In this document: positions 1 to 5,650 of the stretch, piece by piece
How the letters are laid out: each line of letters begins with the position of its first letter
How positions within the stretch are numbered: position 1 is the first letter of the stretch
Assembly (NCBI GenBank): GCA_002416125.1
Contig: DIBU01000010.1
Coordinates: forward strand, 246,009-251,658
Origin: Halieaceae bacterium UBA5044
GTDB taxonomy: Bacteria; Pseudomonadota; Gammaproteobacteria; Pseudomonadales; Halieaceae
Length of the DNA stretch: 5,650 nt
Direction of reading: 5' to 3'
The notes under the pieces: generated by a model
What the model was told of the DNA's origin: nothing
Database searches by the model: none
Seen by the model: the letters and a program-made list of their open reading frames with translations, nothing else
Translations under genes and position numbers: made by a program

Positions 1-2469
1 CAGGCCGGCGCTGACGGTGGCATTACGGTCACCGGGGTGAACGGTGCTGCACTGGCATCGGGTGCCTCGACGACGGTGGCGGGCACGCACGGCAGCCTGA
101 CGCTGGCGAGTGACGGCAGCTGGAGCTATACGCCGAACGGCAGCGTACCGGTGGGTTCCACGGACCAGTTCAGCTATGAGATCACGGATGCGGACGGCGA
201 CACGTCGAGCACCACGCTGACGCTGAGCTTTGCCGGTGACTCCGTTCCCGTGCTGCTGGTGTCCAACGACGCCATGGTGGACGAGGATGACCTGCCGGGC
301 GGACTGGGTGACCAGGCGCCAGGCGACGATGATCCCGTCACCACCGGACTGATTGAATATGATACGGGCGCAGATGGCTTTGCCGGCATTGCCTTGTCAA
401 CGGCCGGCGGCACCACACCACTACTGACCAACGATGGACAGACCGTCGACACCTTCTGGGATGCCGGCAGCAATACCCTGATTGGCTATATCAGTGGCCA
501 GGATCCCATGGCTGCGGGCAGTCAGGTGTTTACGGTTGCGTTGAACACGATAGGTGCAAGCTCAGCATCTTACGCGGTCACACTGCTGCAGCCGGTGCGT
601 CATGCCCCGTCTGCAGAAGAGGACAATGTGTCCTTCTCGGTGGACGTGCAGGTTACAGACGGCGACGGCAGCGTAGGCAGCGCGGCCTTCACCGTCAGCA
701 TCGATGACGACAGCCCGCACGGCGCCAGCCAGACTGCACAGACCCTGGTGGTTCCACTGAGCGAGCTTGCCGTGGGATCCCTCAGCGCAAGTTGGCAGAA
801 TATCACCTCGACCAGCGGCAGTGGCAGCATCGCATCCAACGCTGACAGTGGCGGTATCGGATTGCAGTGGGGTGGCAGCAGTGGCTCTGGCTACGACTTC
901 GACTACGTGCCCTCGCTCATCGGCAATGCACCCGTGCAGGCTGACAGCGTGTTTACGGTGGGCAGCCTGACCCACAATAACTTCCCCATCTCGGCAAGCG
1001 CCAAAGTGCTGCAGACGGTCGATCTTGGCGTGACGTTCACGCTGGTGATTGATGGTGTGCCGACGCAGGTCTCGACAACAGTTTCGTTGCGGCATACCGA
1101 AACCCCGAACAATGTCTCGCCGTCCTCGAACCCGGCGAATGACGACTTTGTCAGTATCACGAATCCGAATCAGGTACAGACCATTACCGTGGGTGGTCGC
1201 GAGTTCGAGCTGGAAATTCTTGGCTTCCGCGACGCGCAGGGGAACCTGGTCAGCTCTGTGCGCACGGTGGAGGGGCAGTCCACCACTTACGAACTGTTCG
1301 CCGAGGTGCGGTCGATGGATGACCTGCCCGAACTGCAGGGCACTGTGCCCGGCAACTGGGGCGCGGACGGTCCGGGGGCCGGTGGCTCATTGATCTGGGA
1401 TGGTGAAAATGCGGGTCAGGTGCAGGGCAGCTTCGGCACGCTATCGGTGGATGGCCAGGGCGGGTACACCTATGTGCTGTCGGCTGCCGCCCGGGACAGC
1501 TTCAGCGTGGGAGAGACCCGTCAGGAGACGTTCACCTATACGCTCGTTGACGACGATGGCGACAGCCAGGTCTACACGCTGACGCTGAATCTCGACGGTG
1601 TCGCCAACGCAAGCATTGTGGACGGTGTTGTTGAGGGCATGAGTTACGAAACCTCCTCTGGCCTCTCCGGCCTGACCGATGAAGACGGCGGTTTCCTCTA
1701 CCGGCCCGGTGATACGGTGACGCTGCGTGTTGGTGGCGTGCTGCTGGGCTCATTCGTCGCCGAGGAGGCCATTGCCGATGGCAAGGTGTTCCTGCAGGAG
1801 ATTGCGGGCGTTGGCCTGGGTGACCTGAATGACGATCATGTGGAGAAAATGGCCGTGTTCCTGCAGTCCATCGACAACGACCCTGACCCCTACAACGGTA
1901 TCGTCATTACCGACGCCGTGCGGCAGGCGCTGTCCGATGATGTGTTTGACCTCGACAGCATCAGCAAGTCGGAGTTGCAGGCGCTGCTGACCGAGAACGG
2001 CTACGCGCCGGTCAACGAGGATGACGCCATGCAGCACGTCAAGGACATGATCATCGAGCATGCCGGCGAGACTGAGTTTGATGCGCGTCTTGCCGATGGC
2101 GGAAACTTGCTGGCAAGCCCGGGCGACGATGTCTTTGCCTTCTCACTCGCTGATGCGGGCAGTGTGGCACCCGAGGTCAGCATTGTTGGATTTGGTGAAG
2201 CGGGCAACGATGTGCTCGACTTGCGTGACCTGTTGCAGGGCGAGGAATCCACCGCGGACCTCACCAGCTACCTGAACGTGACCTTTGATGGCACCGGTAC
2301 GGTCATCGAAGTCAGTGCAACAGGGGCCTTCACCGGTGGCGAGCGTGACGCCAGCGCAATCAGCCAGACCATCCATCTTGAGGGTGTTGACCTGGTGAGC
2401 GGCCATGATGATATGGCGTCGGTCATCCAGAGCATGCTGGACAGCGGCAGGTTGACTGTCGACCAGTAG
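1..2469 (+). CDS. LapA/BapA-type giant adhesin, C-terminal part (5' partial)
   Basis: The frame is open from the first base, so the gene starts upstream and only its last 822 residues are seen (numbered here from the window edge). The protein should be a cell-surface biofilm adhesin exported by a type I system. Modules in order: a VCBS-like beta domain (about 13-78, with SDGSWSYTP and a DADGD turn); a T1SS-143-like repeat (about 80-238, from VDEDDLPGG to IDDDSP); a THxN/choice-of-anchor-K-like module (about 243-437); a second VCBS-like domain (about 460-534); a module with GLTDEDGGFLYRPGD and VAFLQ-like VFLQSIDNDPDPYNG (about 537-690); and a VCA0849-type secretion domain (about 702-822). There are no cysteines, as is usual for these adhesins, and no RTX nonapeptide array in this part. 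lapD and lapG converge on the gene, which makes it the likely LapG substrate. The cleavage site would lie in the missing N-terminus. The class is certain; the exact subfamily is not. Confidence 0.93.
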   Translation, partial: QAGADGGITVTGVNGAALASGASTTVAGTHGSLTLASDGSWSYTPNGSVPVGSTDQFSYEITDADGDTSSTTLTLSFAGDSVPVLLVSNDAMVDEDDLPGGLGDQAPGDDDPVTTGLIEYDTGADGFAGIALSTAGGTTPLLTNDGQTVDTFWDAGSNTLIGYISGQDPMAAGSQVFTVALNTIGASSASYAVTLLQPVRHAPSAEEDNVSFSVDVQVTDGDGSVGSAAFTVSIDDDSPHGASQTAQTLVVPLSELAVGSLSASWQNITSTSGSGSIASNADSGGIGLQWGGSSGSGYDFDYVPSLIGNAPVQADSVFTVGSLTHNNFPISASAKVLQTVDLGVTFTLVIDGVPTQVSTTVSLRHTETPNNVSPSSNPANDDFVSITNPNQVQTITVGGREFELEILGFRDAQGNLVSSVRTVEGQSTTYELFAEVRSMDDLPELQGTVPGNWGADGPGAGGSLIWDGENAGQVQGSFGTLSVDGQGGYTYVLSAAARDSFSVGETRQETFTYTLVDDDGDSQVYTLTLNLDGVANASIVDGVVEGMSYETSSGLSGLTDEDGGFLYRPGDTVTLRVGGVLLGSFVAEEAIADGKVFLQEIAGVGLGDLNDDHVEKMAVFLQSIDNDPDPYNGIVITDAVRQALSDDVFDLDSISKSELQALLTENGYAPVNEDDAMQHVKDMIIEHAGETEFDARLADGGNLLASPGDDVFAFSLADAGSVAPEVSIVGFGEAGNDVLDLRDLLQGEESTADLTSYLNVTFDGTGTVIEVSATGAFTGGERDASAISQTIHLEGVDLVSGHDDMASVIQSMLDSGRLTVDQ
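727..1311 (+). other. THxN / choice-of-anchor-K-like module inside the adhesin
   Basis: Residues about 243-437 of the adhesin fragment carry the hallmarks I associate with the THxN (choice-of-anchor K) family: an early SWQNIT (264-269), a GIGLQWGG followed by SGYDFD (285-301), the signature THNNFPI (324-330, nt 970-990), and a late RTVEGQS with an aromatic/Leu strand (421-434). In other proteins this module is usually found in short secreted proteins anchored by PEP-CTERM or other sorting signals. Here it is embedded between a T1SS-143-like and a VCBS-like domain, and the carrier is a type I secreted adhesin. Its ligand or role is unknown. The boundaries are approximate. Confidence 0.6.
2104..2469 (+). 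other. Type I secretion C-terminal target domain (VCA0849 type)
   Basis: These are the last 120 or so residues of the adhesin. They match the pattern of the T1SS VCA0849 target domain: GDDVFAFSLADAG (708-720), then a GNDVLDLRDLLQGE segment (735-748), LTSYLNVTFDG (754-764), TVIEVSATGAFTGG (767-780), QTIHLEGVDLVSG (789-801) and a final IQSMLDSGRLTVDQ (809-822). In this family the segment is the uncleaved export signal read by the type I ABC exporter. Because it ends right at the stop codon, the C-terminus of the adhesin is intact. The assignment rests on motif recognition, without a profile search. Confidence 0.88.
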
Positions 2470-2487
2470 AGGATCTGGGCTATGATG

Positions 2488-2515
2488 ACCCCGGCGGCCG
2501 CAGGGTTGCCGGGGT
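2488..2515. repeat. Perfect 8-bp GC-rich inverted repeat (possible terminator/attenuator hairpin)
   Basis: ACCCCGGC at 2488-2495 is exactly complementary to GCCGGGGT at 2508-2515, with a 12-nt loop. It lies 18 nt past the adhesin stop codon and 22 nt before the next start codon. No U-run follows on either strand, so it is not a textbook intrinsic terminator. It could slow or partly stop adhesin transcripts, protect an mRNA 3' end, or stop antisense read-through from lapD. The repeat is seen directly; any function is inferred. Confidence 0.45.
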
Positions 2516-2537
2516 ACTATAATGGAGTACAGCCACG

Positions 2538-2852
2538 ATGCCTTTTGTTCAACGGGATTCTGCGCAGCGTATCGTCGCGGTCAGCCAGCTCCCGCAGGAT
2601 GGCCTGGAACCGGTGGCGGCAGACGATGCCGAGCTCCTGGAGTTTCTGGCGGCGCTGAGTGATGACGCCAGCCGCATCAGCGCGACCGACCAGGATTTCG
2701 TGCGCGTGCTTGAGGACGTCGTGGAGCTGCTGGTCAGCCGCGGCGTCATCCTGTTTACGGACCTGCCCGACTCCGCACAGCAGAAAATGCTGTATCGACA
2801 GCGCCTGCGCAGCGTACTGCCGGGCAGCCTCGATTTGTTGGGCGACGACTGA
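2538..2852 (+). CDS. Small conserved acidic protein of unknown function ('tryptophan synthase beta-like' family)
   Basis: This 104-residue protein starts at an ATG preceded by GGAG (2524-2527) at 10-nt spacing. It begins MPFVQRDSAQRIVAVSQ, continues with an acidic stretch (ADDAELLEFL) and ends in a helical region containing VLEDVVELLVSRGVILFTD and LPDSAQQKMLYRQRLR, then LDLLGDD. This pattern resembles a short family that I recall from Pseudomonas and relatives under the name 'tryptophan synthase subunit beta-like protein'. The name seems misleading: the real TrpB is about 400 residues, and no PLP-binding fold could fit here. There is no signal peptide, no membrane segment and no cysteine, so the protein is probably a soluble cytoplasmic helical protein. 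It follows the adhesin by 68 bp on the same strand and may be co-transcribed or carry its own signal. The function is unknown. The coding call is strong because the family pattern, the start context and the tight fit against the lapD stop agree. Confidence 0.85.
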   Translation: MPFVQRDSAQRIVAVSQLPQDGLEPVAADDAELLEFLAALSDDASRISATDQDFVRVLEDVVELLVSRGVILFTDLPDSAQQKMLYRQRLRSVLPGSLDLLGDD

Positions 2853-4793
2853 TTAATCGGCTGTGCGTTGCGCAGCCAGTTCGCTGATTGCTGGTCCGGT
2901 CGCGCCATCGAACCCAAGTTCCCGCAGTTGTGCCCATTCCGCCGCACTGCGCACACCTTCCGCGATAACGGTGACTCCGATGGAGTGGCCCACGGTGCAG
3001 AGGGTCCTGAGCAGGGCCTGGTTGCCGGCATTGCTGTCGATCTCCCGGATGAATGCCGCGTCGACCTTGAAATAGTCCAGACCCACATCGTGCAACTGGC
3101 CAATGTCGGCCAACTGGTGTCCAGCGTGCTCAATGCCGACCTTGCAGCCGTAATGGCTGGCGTGACGGGTGAGCAGGCGGAACGCATCGAAGTGACGGAA
3201 TGCCATGGACTCCGGTACCTCCAGCCAGAGTCTGCCGGCAGCGCTACCGGCCTTGGACAGGGTCTGGTCGAGCCAGTGCAGGAAGGCCGGTTCCACCAGT
3301 GCACCGACAGACAGGTTCACCGCCAGTGGTGTGGTAGCTTCGCTTTCGGCGCTCGCCAGGGCCATCTCGATGACGCGCTGGTCGAGATCTGCCGACATTT
3401 CCAGCCGGTTGATCCAGGGCAAAAAGGTCGCAGCCGGCAGTTCCTGCTGCTCCTCGCGCAGCCTCACGGGTGCTTCCATGTGCATCAGGCGCCCGTTACT
3501 GTCCAGCACCGGGAAGCCTGCCAGACTGAAGCGGCCCTCCAGGAAAGCGCTTTGCAGAATCCCCCGCCAGCGCGTCATCTGCTCCCGCACGGGCAGCATC
3601 TGGATGTCGCCTGCAAAGGTGATGTTGATCTCTGAACTGCCCGCCTGATGCGCCGGGATCAGCGCGCTGTCGAGGCGTGTGAGCAGGGCGCTCAGTGTGT
3701 CTTCGTGGGTATACAGCGTGGCCGCCGAGGGCAATGCGCTGTCGGCCTCCATGCTGTGGGCGTTCAGCGCCTCCTCCATCACCGCCTGCATTTCAAGCAC
3801 CAGCTCCCGCGGGTTCGTGGCGCGCGGTGCCATGATGGCAAAGTCGGAGCCGTTCAGGCGCGCGGCGGCCCAGCGGCTGTGTCGGCTGACGATTGTGTTG
3901 AGTGCGGTGCCGATATCCTCCAGCACCCCATCGATCACCTTGCGCCCGTAGGTCTGATTCAGGTGGCTGAGTCTGGCGATGCGTACCAGGGCCATGCAGC
4001 CGGTCGCGTTGACGTCGTCGCTGCCCAGGGCTGCGTCCAGATTGCGCAGAAAAGGCTCCCGGTTCAGCAGTCCGGTGAGTCCGTCGGTATGGGTTTCCTT
4101 CTGCCACTGGTTCAGGCGGCTGGCTTCCTGCTGCAAGGCGCCGCGTATGCGTTTTGACAGGGTGTTCATCGCGCTGACCAGGCGTTTGAACTCCAGCGTC
4201 TTTGGCTCTGGCAGGGTGACGAAACGCCGCTGTCCGATGGCCTCAGCCTGATTCACTACGTCGTTCAGCGGAGTGATGATTTTCCGCAGCAGCAAGCTGC
4301 CCAGCAGCCCGCTGACTGCCATGGTGCAGAGAAACAGCAGCGCCAACAGGCGCGTGCTTTCCCACAGGGCCTGGTAGGCAAAGCGCGAGTGGCTGCGCAC
4401 GGTCAGCGTGCCCACCTGTTGCCAGCCTTTCTGCACCTGTGCGATGCCCGGCTCCACCTCCAGCGGCAGCAGCCCGGGCAGCCAGGCAGGGGCACCGCTC
4501 GCGGGCCGCCGGTCCTCCCGGCGGATCAGTACCTGGCCATCGGGGTCAGTGAGTGCTATCAGTTCGTAGTGCCCCGTATCGAACTGCGCGGCGAGGGTCA
4601 GTTCCAGCAGAACACCGTCGGCCTCCTGCTGGCTCAGGGACAGGGCGAGCGCTGCGGCGTTGTCCACATTTTTCATGTACAGCTGCTGCTGAAGGTAGCG
4701 CTGCGCCGCGAGGCTGCTGACCACCAGGCTGCTGCCGAAGGCAATGGCGAGTAGCAGAATGATGGCGAGCCAGAGTTGCTTGAAAAGTGACAT
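2853..4793 (-). CDS. lapD: LapD: inner-membrane c-di-GMP receptor with degenerate GGDEF-EAL
   Basis: This 646-residue protein is about the size of Pseudomonas LapD. It has a first membrane helix (about 8-28), a periplasmic LapD/MoxY N-terminal domain (about 29-147), a second helix (about 149-169), HAMP (about 170-222), a linker helix, GGDEF (about 234-390) and EAL (about 400-640). The periplasmic GWQQVGTL places Trp124 where P. fluorescens LapD has Trp125, the residue that docks into LapG. Both enzyme domains look dead. The GGDEF site reads NGSDF (314-318) with no RxxD inhibitory site before it. The EAL motif is EAP (440-442), and the usual DDFGTG metal loop is EHAGHQ (555-560). Asn493, Glu525, Lys576, Glu612 and Arg444 (the EALxR arginine) remain, consistent with binding without hydrolysis. 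The expected role is to hold LapG in the periplasm when c-di-GMP is high. The start is supported by GAGGA 9 nt upstream. The gene lies 26 bp after lapG in one operon. Confidence 0.95.
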   Translation of the reverse strand: MSLFKQLWLAIILLLAIAFGSSLVVSSLAAQRYLQQQLYMKNVDNAAALALSLSQQEADGVLLELTLAAQFDTGHYELIALTDPDGQVLIRREDRRPASGAPAWLPGLLPLEVEPGIAQVQKGWQQVGTLTVRSHSRFAYQALWESTRLLALLFLCTMAVSGLLGSLLLRKIITPLNDVVNQAEAIGQRRFVTLPEPKTLEFKRLVSAMNTLSKRIRGALQQEASRLNQWQKETHTDGLTGLLNREPFLRNLDAALGSDDVNATGCMALVRIARLSHLNQTYGRKVIDGVLEDIGTALNTIVSRHSRWAAARLNGSDFAIMAPRATNPRELVLEMQAVMEEALNAHSMEADSALPSAATLYTHEDTLSALLTRLDSALIPAHQAGSSEINITFAGDIQMLPVREQMTRWRGILQSAFLEGRFSLAGFPVLDSNGRLMHMEAPVRLREEQQELPAATFLPWINRLEMSADLDQRVIEMALASAESEATTPLAVNLSVGALVEPAFLHWLDQTLSKAGSAAGRLWLEVPESMAFRHFDAFRLLTRHASHYGCKVGIEHAGHQLADIGQLHDVGLDYFKVDAAFIREIDSNAGNQALLRTLCTVGHSIGVTVIAEGVRSAAEWAQLRELGFDGATGPAISELAAQRTAD

Positions 4794-4802
4794 GCCGATA
4801 GT

Positions 4803-4807
4803 TCCTC
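4803..4807 (-). promoter_or_regulatory. Ribosome binding site of lapD
   Basis: On the minus strand GAGGA lies 9 nt before the lapD ATG, inside the 26-bp gap after the lapG stop codon. It is the strongest Shine-Dalgarno match seen in the window and fixes the lapD start. It also implies that lapD is translated independently of lapG, without stop-start coupling. Confidence 0.7.
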
Positions 4808-4819
4808 AGTTGTCCCGTG

Positions 4820-5509
4820 TCAGCCCAGCCCATCGGCTGCCATGCGTTGCAGGAGATCGCGCCAGCGCGAGAGCCGCGCGGCGGGGTTTTGGATCGACGG
4901 CGTACTCGCACCTCCGACCCAAATGCCCTCGCTGTTGAAACCGAAGACCGGTTTCAGGTCGTCACGCCGTGAGGCGGGGCGCACCTCGGAGATCATGTTG
5001 TCGAGAATCAATGGATCCGCATTCGGTGTCGGGTAATACGCCAACACCATATGGGCTTGTGTGACGGTGCCGTCAACGCCCCCCAGCCGGGCTTTCACGT
5101 AGGTTATTCGCATTTTGCCCACCTCGACGCCGGACAGCAGCAGGGTCATGTACTTGGCGATACTGAAATCCTCGCAGTCACCCTCGCGCTTGGCCATGAG
5201 TTCGAGTGGCGTGGCCCAGTAGTCGTGCTGCTGCCAGACATCGATGTCCTGACGCCAGCGCGCGAGCCGGTTGAAATAGGCATTGACCCGCTCAATCTTC
5301 TCGCGCTCGTCGAGTGTGCTGATATCCTTGAGCATGGCGCGCCACAGGCCTACTACCTGTGCAGTATCCGCCCCGTGACGGCTCAGTGCGAGGCGCTCCA
5401 TCCGGTCCAGATCGGCCCAGGCCAACAGCATCGCGCCGGAGAACAGCAGGACGAGGGAGAGAGCGATCAAGCCCGGCGCGCGCTGAAGAAGGTTGGCCAG
5501 TGAGAGCAT
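4820..5509 (-). CDS. lapG: LapG: periplasmic calcium-dependent cysteine protease (BTLCP family)
   Basis: From the chosen ATG the protein has 229 residues. It opens with an N-terminal hydrophobic segment (about 13-30) ending in AWA, which fits a signal peptide cut near residue 32. The catalytic region shows the bacterial transglutaminase-like cysteine proteinase triad: Cys112 in EGDCEDFSIAKY, His153 in QAHMVLAYY and Asp170 in LILDNM. Asp111 and Glu113 beside the cysteine match the calcium ligands known in the family. In LapG systems this enzyme clips the N-terminal retention module of the giant adhesin and is held in check by LapD. The frame stays open 45 codons further up to an ATG at 5644. 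I chose the ATG at 5509 because it directly starts the hydrophobic leader, while the extension is compositionally unlike the protein and would bury the signal peptide. The ribosome site is weak (GGA, 8 nt before the ATG). Confidence 0.93.
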   Translation of the reverse strand: MLSLANLLQRAPGLIALSLVLLFSGAMLLAWADLDRMERLALSRHGADTAQVVGLWRAMLKDISTLDEREKIERVNAYFNRLARWRQDIDVWQQHDYWATPLELMAKREGDCEDFSIAKYMTLLLSGVEVGKMRITYVKARLGGVDGTVTQAHMVLAYYPTPNADPLILDNMISEVRPASRRDDLKPVFGFNSEGIWVGGASTPSIQNPAARLSRWRDLLQRMAADGLG

Positions 5510-5650
5510 TGCGTTAATCCAGTGCTGGCCAGCCTCTCGGCGCGGCCCTTGAAATGCGCCAGTGATCCCGATGTTCCACGAGCACAGCACCGAGTCTACG
5601 GGATTTTGTCGCAATTCTGGACTTTTTAATGGTTCATCGCGCATTTCCGG
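5510..5650 (-). other. Upstream region of the lapG-lapD operon (non-coding, truncated by window edge)
   Basis: This 141-nt stretch lies before the preferred lapG start. Its distal part (about 5590-5635) is visibly more AT-rich than the surrounding genes, as expected for an upstream control region. I see no convincing -35/-10 pair: CAAAAT near 5605 on the minus strand has no acceptable -35 partner. No repeat, tRNA or other gene is visible here. Confidence 0.4.

Noticed and set aside
37..39. GTG at 37 as the adhesin start codon
   Set aside because: The frame is open to the window edge and the beta-domain begins before it. An adhesin of this type starts far upstream.
2518..2523. TATAAT as a firm promoter for the small gene
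   Set aside because: There is no -35 element at the proper spacing, and the implied start site would remove the GGAG ribosome site. It is kept only as a weak observation.
2549..3304. Minus-strand 251-codon open frame spanning the small gene and the lapD 3' end
   Set aside because: It overlaps two supported genes in other frames, and its Ser/Arg-rich translation has no domain features.
2868..4157. Long plus-strand open frames (2868-3635, 3205-3648 and 3648-4157) opposite lapD
   Set aside because: They are antisense to a clearly conserved lapD. Their translations are rich in His, Gln, Arg and Cys without domain patterns, as expected of shadows in GC-rich DNA.
5051..5503. Plus-strand 150-codon open frame opposite lapG
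   Set aside because: It is antisense to the conserved catalytic region of lapG and has no recognisable motif or ribosome site.
5510..5644. Extension of lapG to an ATG at 5644 (274 residues)
   Set aside because: The extra 45 residues have no family-like features, lie partly in AT-rich upstream sequence, and would place the hydrophobic leader internally. The ATG at 5509 puts the signal peptide at the N-terminus.
1..5650. CRISPR array, tRNA, rRNA or insertion sequence
   Set aside because: I saw no regularly spaced direct repeats, cloverleaf-like segment, transposase-like protein or terminal inverted repeats.

Overview
The window carries the 3' end of a giant surface adhesin gene and, converging on it, the two-gene system that normally controls release of such adhesins: the c-di-GMP receptor LapD and the periplasmic protease LapG. 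A small conserved gene of unknown function lies between them. The GC-rich composition, the LapA/LapD/LapG logic and the close resemblance of LapD to the Pseudomonas protein point to a gammaproteobacterium of the Pseudomonas, marine Oceanospirillales or Alteromonadales type. The genus cannot be fixed from this sequence.

Layout. Positions 1-2469 (+) encode the last 822 residues of a cysteine-free, Asp/Gly/Ser/Thr-rich modular adhesin ending in a type I secretion signal; its start is off the left edge. Positions 2470-2537 are a short gap with a perfect GC-rich inverted repeat and a Shine-Dalgarno-like GGAG. Positions 2538-2852 (+) encode a 104-residue acidic protein that I recognise only as the family often labelled 'tryptophan synthase subunit beta-like', a label that looks uninformative. 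Its stop codon directly abuts the stop codon of lapD (2853-4793, -). lapG (4820-5509, -) lies 26 bp upstream of lapD, so the two form a lapG-lapD operon. Positions 5510-5650 are the presumed upstream region of that operon.

How the genes work together (family knowledge applied to this sequence). When c-di-GMP is high, LapD binds it through its inactive EAL domain and its periplasmic domain sequesters LapG, so the adhesin stays anchored in the outer membrane. When c-di-GMP falls, LapG is freed and cuts the adhesin near its N-terminus, and the cell detaches. The cleavage site and retention module would be in the missing N-terminal part, and the type I exporter genes are not in the window.

This is largely a known type of system. 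The less ordinary points are a THxN/choice-of-anchor-K-like module inside the adhesin, the small unexplained gene between adhesin and lapD, and the zero-spacing convergent junction.
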